A stretch of 64,000 nucleotides of DNA from Microbacter margulisiae (GTDB taxonomy: Bacteria; Bacteroidota; Bacteroidia; Bacteroidales; Paludibacteraceae), in assembly GCF_014192515.1 (NCBI RefSeq), contig NZ_JACHYB010000001.1, positions 868,001 to 932,000 on the forward strand, in the 5' to 3' direction. Position 1 is the stretch's first letter; each line of letters opens with the position of its first letter. Below the pieces are notes generated by a model. It was given only the letters and a program-made list of their open reading frames with translations, was not told the DNA's origin and made no database searches. The position numbers were made by a program, and so were the translations under genes. Shown in pieces: positions 37,306 through 46,278 of the stretch.

Positions 37306-39525
37306 TTATTTTTCAAGTGTAAACGAGGTTTGATTCACATGATTGGAACTATCACCAATAAACAGGTCAAACTTGCCGGGCTCTGTGCCATAGGTCATGT
37401 CAAGGCGATAAAAAGCCAGCATGGAAGGTTTAATGGTAAAGGTTACTGTTTTGCTTTCACCCGGCTGTAACGCAATTTTTTGGAATCCTTTCAACTGTTT
37501 TACAGGACGTGTAACATCGGCCACCAAATCATGGATATAAAGCTGAACGACTTCCTCCCCTTCCCGCTTGCCTGTATTGGTTACTGTAACAGAAGCCTGA
37601 ATGCTGTCATTCGGATACAGGCGGTCACTTGACAATGTGATACCGGAAAAATGGAAGGTAGTATAACTCAATCCGAAGCCAAAAGGAAACAGTGGCGTAT
37701 TCGGACAATCAATATAGCGCGATTTATATTTCGGATCAGGCAGGTAGATGGGACGTCCGGTATTCTTTTCGTAATAAAACAAAGGAACCTGACCTATGCA
37801 CCGCGGAAAAGTAATCGGTAATTTTCCCGAAGGATTATATTCGCCGAACAATACAGAAGTAATAGCAGCAGCGCCGCGCGAGCCAGCATACCAGGTTTCG
37901 AGAATGGCATCCGCCAATGTATCTTCACGCGATAAATCAAGCGGACGGCCATTCATCAACACGACTACAATAGGCTTATGGAGTGCCGTCAGTTTTGCCA
38001 ATAACTCCGTTTGAACTCCCGGAACCTTAATATTAGCTCTGCTGGAAGCCTCTCCTGTCCAATCACAGTCTTCACCTATCACCAACACAATCTTATCTGC
38101 CTTTTTTGCAGCAGCGATAGCAGCCGGAAACCCGCTACGGTTATATCCTTCCTTTTCGCATCCCTCTGCATAAATTATATTGTTGCGTCCATTGTATTTG
38201 CGCATAGCATCCAATAGATTCGGTACGCCAATCGTATCACCATCGGCACGCCATGCTCCAAGCAAATCGTTCGATGAAGCGGCCAGTTGTCCTATTACGG
38301 CAATTTTATCTCCCTTTGTCAAGGGCAACACATCATGTGCATTTTTCAACAAGACCAGTGAGCGTTGCGCTTCTTCATAAGCGGCTTTCATATTGGCAGG
38401 CGATTCAATCACCCGCTTTTCCCGCGCATTATTACAATATAAATAAGGATGATCAAAAAGCCCCAGCATAAATTTAACCCGTAATACACGTCGTACGGCA
38501 TCATCAATGGTGGCTTCGCTCACTTTTCCCTCTTCAACCAACTGCTTCAGGTATTTTTGATAAAGCGTGCTTTGCATATCCATATCCAAACCTGCATTAA
38601 TGGCAATTTCGGCAGCCTGTTTTCCATCCGCAGCAACACCATGATTGATCAGTTCTTCTACAGAGTTATAATCGGAAACGACAAAACCCTTAAATCCGGC
38701 TTCTTTCCGTAGGATATCGGTCAAAAGCCATTTGTTTTCGGTACAGGGTACACCATTTAATTCATTAAAGGCAGACATTACGCTCATAGCCCCGGCCTTG
38801 ATAGCCGCCAGATAAGGAGGAAGATAAACATCACGGAAAGTGCGTTCCGACATATCGACTGTATTGTAATCACGACCGCCTATCGGAGCGCCATAACCTG
38901 CAAAATGTTTTACACATGCCAATATGGTAGAAGTGTCTGCCAAATCATTATGAATTCCCTGGAAACCATGCACGCGGGCAGCCGCAATCTTTGAACCTAA
39001 ATAAGGATCTTCCCCCGCACCTTCCATTACACGTCCCCAACGGGGATCTACCGTAATATCACACATGGGAGCATAGGTCCAGTTAACACCTGCGGCAGCC
39101 GCTTCTTCGGCAGCAACATGTGCAGAACGTTGAATCTGAAATAAATCCCATGTAGCAGCTTCGCCCAGCGGGATAGGAAAAATAGTTTTGTAACCATGAA
39201 TAACATCGTAACCAAACAGAAGAGGAATATGAAGGCGGGTATCATTAACGGCAATCTCCTGCAGCTTTCTCACGTAGTTTACAGAGTGTGCATTAAAAAT
39301 GTTTCCACAATTACCGTTTTTAATATCATTAATATAACCTTTACGCATTGTAGGCCCGGTAACATCCCAGTCGCTCGTATATAATACCAGTTGACCTATC
39401 TTTTCCTGTAAGGTCATTAAATGGAGAACAGAATCGACACGCTGTTCAATACGGTCATTTTGAGCTGCAAGATGCATGGAGGTTGTTGCCAGAATACCGG
39501 CAACCAGAAGGAATAACTTCTTCAT
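37306..39525 (-). CDS. GH3 beta-glucosidase
   Basis: This 739-residue enzyme has a signal peptide (LLVAGILATTSMHLAAQ), a TIM barrel (about 30-350) with WRVMEGAGEDPYL-type sequence WGRVMEGAGEDPYLGS and the nucleophile Asp in GFKGFVVSDYNSVEEL, an alpha/beta sandwich (about 385-610), and a C-terminal Fn3-like domain (about 650-730, VTVTNTGKREGEEVVQLY). The family cleaves beta-linked glucose with retention. In a locus with two GH144 enzymes it would hydrolyse sophoro-oligosaccharides to glucose. It is the first gene of the operon, about 40 bp downstream of a promoter at 39568-39599. Confidence 0.95.
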   Translation of the reverse strand: MKKLFLLVAGILATTSMHLAAQNDRIEQRVDSVLHLMTLQEKIGQLVLYTSDWDVTGPTMRKGYINDIKNGNCGNIFNAHSVNYVRKLQEIAVNDTRLHIPLLFGYDVIHGYKTIFPIPLGEAATWDLFQIQRSAHVAAEEAAAAGVNWTYAPMCDITVDPRWGRVMEGAGEDPYLGSKIAAARVHGFQGIHNDLADTSTILACVKHFAGYGAPIGGRDYNTVDMSERTFRDVYLPPYLAAIKAGAMSVMSAFNELNGVPCTENKWLLTDILRKEAGFKGFVVSDYNSVEELINHGVAADGKQAAEIAINAGLDMDMQSTLYQKYLKQLVEEGKVSEATIDDAVRRVLRVKFMLGLFDHPYLYCNNAREKRVIESPANMKAAYEEAQRSLVLLKNAHDVLPLTKGDKIAVIGQLAASSNDLLGAWRADGDTIGVPNLLDAMRKYNGRNNIIYAEGCEKEGYNRSGFPAAIAAAKKADKIVLVIGEDCDWTGEASSRANIKVPGVQTELLAKLTALHKPIVVVLMNGRPLDLSREDTLADAILETWYAGSRGAAAITSVLFGEYNPSGKLPITFPRCIGQVPLFYYEKNTGRPIYLPDPKYKSRYIDCPNTPLFPFGFGLSYTTFHFSGITLSSDRLYPNDSIQASVTVTNTGKREGEEVVQLYIHDLVADVTRPVKQLKGFQKIALQPGESKTVTFTIKPSMLAFYRLDMTYGTEPGKFDLFIGDSSNHVNQTSFTLEK

Positions 39526-39567
39526 GGCATTTAGAATCTATAGTTTTTTGTTGTTTAATTTTCATGT

Positions 39568-39599
39568 CAAAGGTAAATGAGGCGTTTGCCGGATTCAAA
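39568..39599 (-). promoter_or_regulatory. Promoter of the glycan utilization operon
   Basis: On the minus strand TTTG (39596-39599) and TACCTTTG (39568-39575) are separated by 20 bp. The expected start site is about 35 nt ahead of the GH3 start codon. No operator-like palindrome was noticed beside it. Confidence 0.75.
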
Positions 39600-40143
39600 A
39601 TATTTAACCCCAATATCAATACCACAACTTGAAAATTAACAATAACCACACCCTACTTTTACCCCTCATAATCGTTAAAAAAGCTCCAATAAAATGATAA
39701 TCAATCATTAGAAAAAGAGATGATTTTAAATATTGACTATCATTTCTCTTCAAAAAAGAACAATTTCAATTCAAAAAAGGGGTAAAGAATATTCCGGCAG
39801 GAAGGATTGATCCGGAAAGACTACTGTTCCCGGATCAATGTATGGCTATTGCTATGGATTTTACTTCTGATAATAGCGTTAGAAGGCCAACAGAGGAACA
39901 AAATTGGAGAGAAATTGGAGAGAAACGGAGAATAGGTCCGTTTTCTGCTGTCTTCAGACACTCCTTTCTGCCATAAGGTTATCTTTTCATTTTATAAGGT
40001 GATTTTCGCCAGTGTAAGCTTGTTCAGGAGAGTCTATTCAATAAACGGTGTGAGTCTATTTAATAAAGTGTGTCAGGGAAGAATAAGAAGAATGATTTAA
40101 CCTTACAAGACAGGGATTGAAAGCGATTCTATCACTAAATAAA
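39600..40143. other. Intergenic with short tandem repeats
   Basis: No gene was seen. Notable sequences are a 2-copy ATTGGAGAGAA repeat near 39905-39932 and a tandem pair GAGTCTATTCAATAAACGGT (from 40030) and GAGTCTATTTAATAAAGTGT (from 40052) followed by CAGGGAAGA. The second unit is shared with 22801 and, inverted, 63541. These resemble worn ends of an insertion sequence. Confidence 0.5.
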
Positions 40144-40175
40144 ACATCCCGCACAGCTAACCTCTGTACGGGATG
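40144..40175 (-). terminator. Terminator of the sigma/methyltransferase cluster
   Basis: ACATCCCG-c-ACAG pairs with CTGT-a-CGGGATGT. On the minus strand it is followed by a T-rich run (TTTTATTTAG). It lies about 80 bp past the stop codon of the 117-residue protein. Confidence 0.7.
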
Positions 40176-40257
40176 TCACTTGTCAAAGGAAGCGCCTTAT
40201 GCAAGGCATAGGGTTGTCTGCCGCGGTTCCCTTGTTTTCATTAATCAAAAAAAACAA

Positions 40258-40611
40258 TCATTGTTGGTTGCCTGCCGTTTCTTCCCGCGCAGTGCGTCCC
40301 TGCCATACGGCATGCAGTTTTTCCCATTTTCGGAAAGCTTCTTCACGTTCTTCCGGATTCAGGTGTTCCCAGCGTTCACGAAATCTGTTCTTATGCGAAT
40401 GAGCATGATCGTGAAAATGATGAAACCCACCCAGTAATAACCGTGATAACAACAACAATCCTGCAGCCTGCCAGTAGGTAATGAGCGGTGCTTTGAAGAG
40501 TCCCGGCAAAAGGGCATTCCAAAGCAACATAGTAACAAGAATCACTGCCGCAACAACTACCAGCACGAGCGGGAAGATCCAGATTTTACGTCGATGTGAA
40601 TGAAATCTCAT
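40258..40611 (-). CDS. Small two-helix membrane protein with His-rich segment
   Basis: This 117-residue protein is not assigned to a family. It has a basic start (MRFHSHRRK), two membrane helices (about 10-32 and 42-62), then HHFHDHAHSHKNRFRERW, rich in histidine and basic residues, and a charged helical tail LNPEEREEAFRKWEKL. The His cluster could bind metal, but this is only inferred from composition. It is 45 bp downstream of a methyltransferase gene and belongs to the same minus-strand cluster as an ECF sigma factor, which suggests a stress- or metal-responsive membrane function. Confidence 0.7.
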   Translation of the reverse strand: MRFHSHRRKIWIFPLVLVVVAAVILVTMLLWNALLPGLFKAPLITYWQAAGLLLLSRLLLGGFHHFHDHAHSHKNRFRERWEHLNPEEREEAFRKWEKLHAVWQGRTAREETAGNQQ

Positions 40612-40656
40612 AATGATAATATATTAAAGGATTTGATATGATTCAATTTGAAGTGA

Positions 40657-41292
40657 CTAATAAACTTTTTCTCCCATGTGTACTTTCTGGTTCGATCCTA
40701 TTACCCGGCATCCTCCGTATCTGAGTCCCGAACGGCTTATCATGAAATGAAACTCAGCAGTGCTGTATATCTTTACATGTGCCGGTTCCAATACCCGGAT
40801 AATCCTGTCGGCAAACCTGATGATCCTGCTGTCAGCGGTAGGATCAAGAATATAGACCCGTCCTCCTTTTCTCAAAAGCCGGTTCATTTCACTGAGCGCT
40901 TTATCAGGATGCAGGTAATGATGAAAAGAATGGGTGCATATAATGATATCGAACATATCGTCAGCCAGAGGGATTGACTCGGCATTGGCCTGCATGAATT
41001 GAATGCCGGGTCTGCCCTGGTAATTTTCCTTTGCTTTATCAATCATTTTGGCAGACATGTCCACCCCATAGAATGTCCCCTTGTCACCTACCACCTTTGC
41101 AGCATCTCCAACCGCCCATCCTGTGCCACATCCGATATCCAGCAATGACACTCCCTCTTTGATGGGTAAAAGAGCAATCAGATTATGTTGCGCCTTCCGC
41201 AGGTAATCATTCCTCCTATTTTTTGCGTCAAGGCCCTCTGCCCATCTATCCCATTTCTGTTCGTTCAATGTCTTGTGTTTTAATTCATCCAT
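40657..41292 (-). CDS. Class I SAM-dependent methyltransferase
   Basis: This 211-residue cytoplasmic protein shows the Rossmann methyltransferase motifs in order: LLDIGCGTGWAVGDAAK (motif I, near 50), FYGVDMSAKMIDKAKEN (motif II), PLADDMFDIIICTHSFHHY (post motif II) and ALSEMNRLLRKGGRVYILDP. It is of the Methyltransf_11/25 (UbiE-like) type. The substrate is unknown. It lies between an ECF sigma factor gene (243 bp upstream) and the 117-residue membrane protein gene, and may be co-transcribed with both. Confidence 0.9.
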   Translation of the reverse strand: MDELKHKTLNEQKWDRWAEGLDAKNRRNDYLRKAQHNLIALLPIKEGVSLLDIGCGTGWAVGDAAKVVGDKGTFYGVDMSAKMIDKAKENYQGRPGIQFMQANAESIPLADDMFDIIICTHSFHHYLHPDKALSEMNRLLRKGGRVYILDPTADSRIIRFADRIIRVLEPAHVKIYSTAEFHFMISRSGLRYGGCRVIGSNQKVHMGEKVY

Positions 41293-41534
41293 AAATGTCT
41301 CCTTTCTTTATAAGATTTGAAGGATTGAAGGATTAGTAAAAAAGTCAGCAACAGGTATAAAGTCTAAAGCCAATCTGTTATTTAAAAGAGCCAGGAATCA
41401 AGACAGATTCCCTACTAACTCCCGTCTACCATCTACTATCCACTTGGTTAGAGCTCTTCCTTAGCTTTATGTCTTCCCGTAACTTCTTTAATTTCAGATC
41501 TCCATATTCCTCCCTTATATCCAATTCTTATTGT

Positions 41535-42095
41535 TCAGTCAAAATAATCCATCATCTCATCATAGACCGTTTTCATCTGCCCGCGCAGGTATTGAACGGC
41601 ATAATGTTTCCTCGATATCACCGTGTTCAGTGGATCTCCCGTTTGTTGTGCAATTTCACTGAGTGGGATTCCCTGTAATTCGTTCATCTCGAATACCAAC
41701 CGTTGTTTGGGAGGCAATTCGCCAAGTGCCTTTTCCAGTCGTTTCCACATCTTGTCCGAGAGATACTCAAAATCGCATACCAGGTCTTCATCCGTGAAAA
41801 AAGCGTCCACTGCTTCCATCTCTTCATACAGTTCCGATTCATCCACTGCTTCCGGTAATCTTTCCGGTTTCTTTTTACGATACCAGTCGGTGATGCGGTT
41901 ACGCGTTACGGTAAACAACCATGAGGTGATCTCTTCAATGGGTTTGGTCAGGCGATCCGTTTCCACCAATTGATAAAACACATCCTGCAAAATATCCTCC
42001 GCATCTTCTTCGGAGGAAACCCTCATTTTGATAAAAGCTCTCAACCGTGTGGTGTAGCTTTTGACGATGTCGGTGATGTTCAGGGTTTGTGTCAC
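41535..42095 (-). CDS. ECF (sigma-70 family, group 4) RNA polymerase sigma factor
   Basis: This 186-residue protein has sigma region 2 (FIKMRVSSEEDAEDILQDVFYQL and TSWLFTVTRNRITDWYRKKK) and region 4 (ALGELPPKQRLVFEMNELQGIPLSEIAQQTGDPLNTVISRKHYAVQYLR), the normal ECF layout. A linker of about 45 acidic residues separates them, longer than in many ECF factors. No anti-sigma factor (FecR- or zinc-finger type) follows; instead a methyltransferase and a small membrane protein do. The signal it answers to is not evident. Confidence 0.95.
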   Translation of the reverse strand: MTQTLNITDIVKSYTTRLRAFIKMRVSSEEDAEDILQDVFYQLVETDRLTKPIEEITSWLFTVTRNRITDWYRKKKPERLPEAVDESELYEEMEAVDAFFTDEDLVCDFEYLSDKMWKRLEKALGELPPKQRLVFEMNELQGIPLSEIAQQTGDPLNTVISRKHYAVQYLRGQMKTVYDEMMDYFD

Positions 42096-42460
42096 AATTA
42101 CTGGTTTCTATAAGATAGACGAACGATGGTTTGTTCTATTTTAAAATCAGGTGATTTTTTTTACCGCAACAAATATCGGAATATCAACTGCTTTATTCCC
42201 CGGTCGTTAAAACAATACGAAGTTAAGGAAGTTATGGGAAGTATGGATATCGAAAAGATACAATGTCTGGCTTTTACTATGAGCTTCCCGAAAACTCCGG
42301 AACAAAAGAGTGATCTGCTTTTGAACATACGGAGATACACCCACCTTAACATCAGAGGTCAGAATATTCATGGTTACTAAAATATTATTCTCAAGTGTTA
42401 TCCTGTCCCCTTTGGTGAAAGGGGACGAGCGGAGCGGAGGGGTTAGAAATCAAATAACCC

Positions 42461-42517
42461 CCGCTCGCGCCGATTTGTAATCGGTGTGTTGTTCGTCAGA
42501 ACAAGAAAATGCTTGTT
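42461..42517. repeat. REP-like palindromic repeat, partial copy 1
   Basis: CCGCTCGCGCCGATT begins a sequence whose core CCGATTTGTAATCGG is a perfect 6-bp stem palindrome, followed by GTGTTGTTCGTCAGAACAAG and AAAATGCTTG. The same 55-60 bp recur at 46279 and 50826. Here only the left half is present. The rest of the 42096-42634 intergenic region holds no recognisable gene, apart from a half copy GCACCGATTACAAA at 42606. Confidence 0.8.
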
Positions 42518-42634
42518 TTTTCGTTTCCGGTTTTCCGGGTTCATCTGCTGCATCCCGGTACTGACATTGTGCTTTGTCCGATATCATCACATGAGTATGA
42601 TTTGCACCGATTACAAAGTTACACTAGCAGGAGT

Positions 42635-43156
42635 TCATTTCACCCTGCCGCCACAAACCCAGGTTTTGAGGTAATAATTGTCACTCAGATTGCTGACAAC
42701 AACTCCCTTTGAAGTGGATGCGTGCAAGAATTTATTCTCTTTGAGATAAATGCCCACATGGTTAACATACGATTCAGGCTTACCGGTTGTATCGAAAAAG
42801 ACCAGATCGCCCTCTTTAAGCTTCTTCTTACGTATTCTTTTGCAGTTGTACCTCAGCATCTCTTCCGAATTACGCTCAAGGATTTTGCCATAAACGGTTT
42901 TATAAATAGTATATACCAGAAAAGAGCAGTCTGTCCCTTTGCGGGATGTGCCACCATCCACATGCGGGACATGCAACCAGCCGGCAGCTTCTTTGTAAAG
43001 GGCAAAATTATCTTTCCGCCCTTTATTCAGGCCTAAAGCTTCATATACTGCTTTTTTATCCTGCTTTTTTTCAAGATGCCGCGATGTACCGCAACCGAAA
43101 AACGCCAACACAAGACACCAAAGAAGGAGATCACGAAGCTTTATCAACTTGTTCAT
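42635..43156 (-). CDS. NlpC/P60 family peptidoglycan endopeptidase, lipoprotein
   Basis: The frame extends to 43219, but ATG 43156 (MNKLIKLRDLLLWCLVLAFFGC) starts exactly at a lipoprotein signal with lipobox Cys near residue 22. The NlpC/P60 domain (about 55-173) shows the catalytic Cys in GTDCSFLVYTIY, then GDLVFFDTTG, the catalytic His in VNHVGIYL and a third polar residue in FLHASTSKGV. Such enzymes cut the D-Glu/meso-DAP linkage of peptidoglycan stems. It stands alone between intergenic repeat regions. Confidence 0.92.
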   Translation of the reverse strand: MNKLIKLRDLLLWCLVLAFFGCGTSRHLEKKQDKKAVYEALGLNKGRKDNFALYKEAAGWLHVPHVDGGTSRKGTDCSFLVYTIYKTVYGKILERNSEEMLRYNCKRIRKKKLKEGDLVFFDTTGKPESYVNHVGIYLKENKFLHASTSKGVVVSNLSDNYYLKTWVCGGRVK

Positions 43157-43219
43157 GGACACTCTTATTGTATATGGTTTATAAGTAATCATTCCGGATC
43201 GTACAGAAGTAATACGCAT

Positions 43220-43719
43220 GAGGCACCGGGCGTTTTAATCCATCATCTGCCATACTTCTGTTTTTCTCCTATTGTTTTAGTTTTCATGAAGATATCATTG
43301 GCATTTTTGATTTGTATTCTCAAACTCAAAACGACATTGAGGTTCTCTTTCTTCAAACACCTTTATAAAAAAAGCATTTCCGGCGTAAACAGAGGCAGCA
43401 CCCACGGTACAAGCAGGAATGACTGAAATCAGATTCCCCTGCTGGCATAGCTCTGTGACCTTTGCCAGTGAATACCTTTGTCTGTGTAATTTTCCATGGT
43501 ATATTATTCTAAAACAGTGTCTGAATTACGGTGCTCCCGGATTAAAAAACTCAGCAGCAAATATAGGGCATCTCTTTTGTTTCCGGGTCTTCTGGTTCAT
43601 CTGCTGCATCTCAGTTCAGACAACATCAACCGGCATAAAACCTCCGGCTCATAACACTATTATGTAAGGATTACAAAAGCGCTGCAACATGGAAGAGCAA
43701 ATGACTTAAAGTCATCCTG
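43220..43719. other. Intergenic with duplicated fragments
   Basis: No gene was recognised. GTTTCCGGGTCTTCTGGTTC and ATCTGCTGCATC at 43579-43610 repeat 42525-42557, and CCGGCATAAAACCTCCGGCT (43631-43650) resembles the restored target site of the neighbouring ISL3-type element (CATACAACCTCCGGTTCATA). These look like worn dispersed repeats. Confidence 0.5.
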
Positions 43720-44079
43720 TTATTCTGAAGGTATGGGTAAGTGATGTTGTCTTAAAAAAGAAAGTTTATCCCAGTATCCTCTTTGAAATTTGATCTTGTC
43801 GTCAACAACATGAAAGAAACCACAACCTCTTAACCCAAGCGGGTCTTTCCATTCTAAAATACTCCACTCTCCATCTTCGAAAATATTTTCAACAATACAG
43901 ACCATATCTGCTGCTGCAAATTCGCTTGCAAACATCTCTTTTATGTTTTCTTTCCCTATAATGGGTTCATTTGCTACCTGATAATTTATGGCATCCTCGT
44001 GGTATAACGCTGCTAAACCATTAACATCTTTTCGGTTAAATAATTCAACAAACGTTCTGACTATTTCATTTGGTTTCAT
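43720..44079 (-). CDS. NTF2-like (SnoaL-type) protein
   Basis: This 119-residue protein fits the SnoaL/NTF2-like fold: an N-terminal helix pair (NEIVRTFVELFNRKDVNGLAALYHEDAINY), the PIIGKENIKEMFASEF block and late beta strands (WSILEWKDPLGLRGCGFFHVVDDKI and QRGYWD). The cone-shaped pocket of this fold is used by isomerases, dehydratases and many proteins of unknown role, so no reaction can be named. It is a single gene next to the ISL3-type element. Confidence 0.85.
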   Translation of the reverse strand: MKPNEIVRTFVELFNRKDVNGLAALYHEDAINYQVANEPIIGKENIKEMFASEFAAADMVCIVENIFEDGEWSILEWKDPLGLRGCGFFHVVDDKIKFQRGYWDKLSFLRQHHLPIPSE

Positions 44080-44218
44080 ACCTGTAGGTTAAAAAGTATT
44101 ATCTGCGTTCAATCTCATTTCTTTTATTTTGTATTTGCGCTTATTCACGCAGTCTGTGAGCTGTGCCAATATAAACCAGCATACAACGGATCAATCGGGA
44201 AAGTTGTGTTTTTGTTGA

Positions 44219-45166
44219 TTAAGCATAAATTTTTGTTAGTCTGAAAAGGAAAAAATTCACATCTCTCACGCCTCTGAAAGATGCCCTAAAAGCTTTGATT
44301 TTGGCATTGAATGATTCTGCAGAAGCATTTGTACTTCTGTGATTAAAATAATTCAGGATCGTCAAATAATGTGATTGAATGGTTCTGGTGATGCTTCCAA
44401 ATGACAAAATACCTGAGTTATCAACCCTATCATACCACTGTGCCAGTTTAGCAAAAGCTACTCCTTTGTCTTTTGTTTGATGGTAAATAGCCCCCAATTG
44501 CAAGGAAAAATGATATGCTTTCTTTAGGTCAGGATACAGTTCAAAAAGAATTTCAGCTCTTGTTTTCTGAGAATATGTCCATGCTGTGGGTTTCTTAAAC
44601 AACAAATATCTGCTACGCGCCAGTAGTTGCTTGAGAGTGTCTCCGTTTGCCAGAACCGGTGGATTGTATTTCCTTCCGCAGGCTTTCGCTAATGCCATAT
44701 CGATCGTTTCCCTGTCCAGTGCATTCCAACGATGTTTAATTCTGAGCTCCTGAACGGCATCATAAGCCAACTGTTGAACATGAAACCTGTCGGTCACTCT
44801 ACTGGCTTGGGGAAAGCAAATTTTGATCACGTATTCCATATTGGCTGCCATATCCATGGTAACTTCCCGGACTTTCCACCTGACACGCTTTGGCAGCTTG
44901 TTGAGAACCGCGACAATATCCTCTGCCTTAGTTCCCCGAACCATAGCCACAATGGTTCCTTTACCTCCTTTTGCCGCTTTGTTGGTGACAATAGTATATA
45001 GTTCTCCGTTAGACAAGCTGGTTTCATCTATACTTAAGAAGCGGCCTACATTATCCGGATAAAGCAGCCATTGGTGAGCATGAGATTTTTGATCCCACTG
45101 ATGATAATCACTCAGATAGTCCTTGTATTGCTCTTGCAACTGCTTGCCATCCAGATAATAATGCAC
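44219..45166 (-). CDS. ISL3/ISAon1-type DDE transposase (ORF B)
   Basis: This 315-residue catalytic ORF has a DDE triad that can be read directly: Asp in FLSIDETSLSNGELYTI, Asp in REVTMDMAANMEYVI and Glu in NASAESFNAKIKAFR near the C-terminus. The RVTDRFHVQQLAYDAVQ segment is also typical of the ISL3 family. The start used here is a GTG. The frame stays open further upstream, to about 45209, in the +1 frame relative to ORF A, so a fused ORF A-B protein could arise by frameshifting in the AAAA run at 45210-45213, or ORF B could reinitiate at the GTG 10 bp past the ORF A stop. Confidence 0.92.
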   Translation of the reverse strand: MHYYLDGKQLQEQYKDYLSDYHQWDQKSHAHQWLLYPDNVGRFLSIDETSLSNGELYTIVTNKAAKGGKGTIVAMVRGTKAEDIVAVLNKLPKRVRWKVREVTMDMAANMEYVIKICFPQASRVTDRFHVQQLAYDAVQELRIKHRWNALDRETIDMALAKACGRKYNPPVLANGDTLKQLLARSRYLLFKKPTAWTYSQKTRAEILFELYPDLKKAYHFSLQLGAIYHQTKDKGVAFAKLAQWYDRVDNSGILSFGSITRTIQSHYLTILNYFNHRSTNASAESFNAKIKAFRASFRGVRDVNFFLFRLTKIYA

Positions 45167-45176
45167 TGCAAGGGAT

Positions 45177-45566
45177 TTAGCACTTATGGGATGAGTATCC
45201 AGGTAATTCTTTTAAAAAAGCCGCGAATTCCTGTGTAAATCGCGTTCCTTTTGCCGTAAGTTCCCAATTTCGGCTAACCACTTGGTTTGTATTGGCATTC
45301 AACCACCTTCGACACTTAATCTTCAAATCAAATACCTTTCCTCGTATTGGAAAATCATGTATGGTTTGTTCCTGATGAAAGCCATGACAACGAAGAGGTT
45401 CTCCTGCATACTCTGAAGGAATATCAGGCTTTTCTTCAAGATAAACCGCATAACCTATCCCAATGTTCCTAACTGATTTTATTTCAAAATACTCCAGAAT
45501 CCCTTCTGGCAATATTAACTCCAACAACTGATGTTCCGCTGACTTTAATTCTGTCTCTTTTTCCAT
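45177..45566 (-). CDS. ISAon1-type transposase N-terminal region (ORF A)
   Basis: This 129-residue protein corresponds to the separately encoded N-terminal region of ISAon1-type elements. It contains HQLLELILPEGILEYFEI, a central GEPLRCHGFHQEQTIHDFPIRGKVFDLKIKCRRW block that resembles the degenerate zinc-finger/DNA-binding part of ISL3 transposases, and a C-terminal helix. It ends 10 bp before the ORF B GTG. It probably supplies terminal-repeat binding for the transposase. Confidence 0.88.
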   Translation of the reverse strand: MEKETELKSAEHQLLELILPEGILEYFEIKSVRNIGIGYAVYLEEKPDIPSEYAGEPLRCHGFHQEQTIHDFPIRGKVFDLKIKCRRWLNANTNQVVSRNWELTAKGTRFTQEFAAFLKELPGYSSHKC

Positions 45567-45741
45567 GAAACAAAATTATCATTTTTTATCCTCTAACACA
45601 ACTTTTCCGATTGATCCCATACAACCTCCGGTTCATAGAGCAAGCGCCCGACCTCCCCCATCCCCTCCAAAGATATCAAAATTTCAATTCATTACATTCT
45701 TATGTTTTTGACACAAATTTATAATTTGCGCTAGCAAGGGA

Positions 45742-46215
45742 TCATTTTCTTTTTAATCTGGATTTTTTATAATAAAATGACTTGGGTGGTTTGTTGTCAA
45801 TGATTGCAATATTACAATTATTCAAAACTTGTTCAATCAGCTCAGCTTTGCAGTCAAACTGTATTGTCAAGTCAGTAATTGAAACACCTTTCAAATAACG
45901 ATTTTGAATTGCTGTCTTGTCTGATTCTGTCAGAGTTCTTGCGCGAACATGTGTCGTTGCAGTGTCTGATGTCGTCTGTTCGTTTTGTTGTTTTTCTTTG
46001 TTGCCCGGGATTAGATCCTGATATGTGGTAAGCACTTTAAGTAAGTCGCTCAAAAGTGATGGATTTATTTTAATTACTCGTTTGTTATTTATTTCTTCGT
46101 CTTGAATTGTCTGCAAAATGCGAATGTATTGTTTGCCACTGTTATGCTTAACTAAGTCAATGAGATATGTACTTTTCTCAAATTCAAGCAAAGTTGTTTT
46201 CAGAATTTCTTCCAT
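45742..46215 (-). CDS. Hypothetical protein with PUR-like N-terminus and helix-turn-helix-like C-terminus
   Basis: The 157-residue protein is not firmly assigned. Residues 1-70 (TTLLEFEKSTYLIDLVKHNSGKQYIRILQTI...VIKINPSLLSDLLKVLTTYQD) resemble the strand-helix pattern of PUR-alpha-like or DUF3276 single-strand nucleic acid binding modules. A Gln/Thr-rich linker (about 72-92) is followed by DKTAIQNRYLKGVSITDLTIQFDCKAELIEQVL, with the spacing of a sigma-like helix-turn-helix, and a basic tail (KKSRLKRK). A DNA-binding role is inferred. It lies between the ISL3-type element and a REP-like repeat. Confidence 0.75.
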   Translation of the reverse strand: MEEILKTTLLEFEKSTYLIDLVKHNSGKQYIRILQTIQDEEINNKRVIKINPSLLSDLLKVLTTYQDLIPGNKEKQQNEQTTSDTATTHVRARTLTESDKTAIQNRYLKGVSITDLTIQFDCKAELIEQVLNNCNIAIIDNKPPKSFYYKKSRLKRK

Positions 46216-46278
46216 ATTATTTTATTTGAGACTTATTGTCATTGCGTTAAAACAGTTTCAAGTTGGTATTATCACTCT

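Larger units (their letters stand above)
44188..45617 (-). mobile_element. Complete ISL3-type insertion sequence (ISAon1-like), 1430 bp
   Basis: The 23-bp termini GGATCAATCGGGAAAGTTGT and the complement of ACAACTTTTCCGATTGATCC are inverted repeats with one mismatch. The element is flanked by a perfect 8-bp target duplication CATACAAC (44180-44187 and 45618-45625); 8 bp is the ISL3 family value. It holds two minus-strand ORFs, a short N-terminal one and the DDE transposase. Intact ends and duplication point to a fairly recent insertion. Confidence 0.95.

Noticed and set aside
42126..42380. 84-codon plus-strand frame
   Set aside because: No recognisable domain, no plausible start context and an overlapping frame on the other strand; treated as intergenic.
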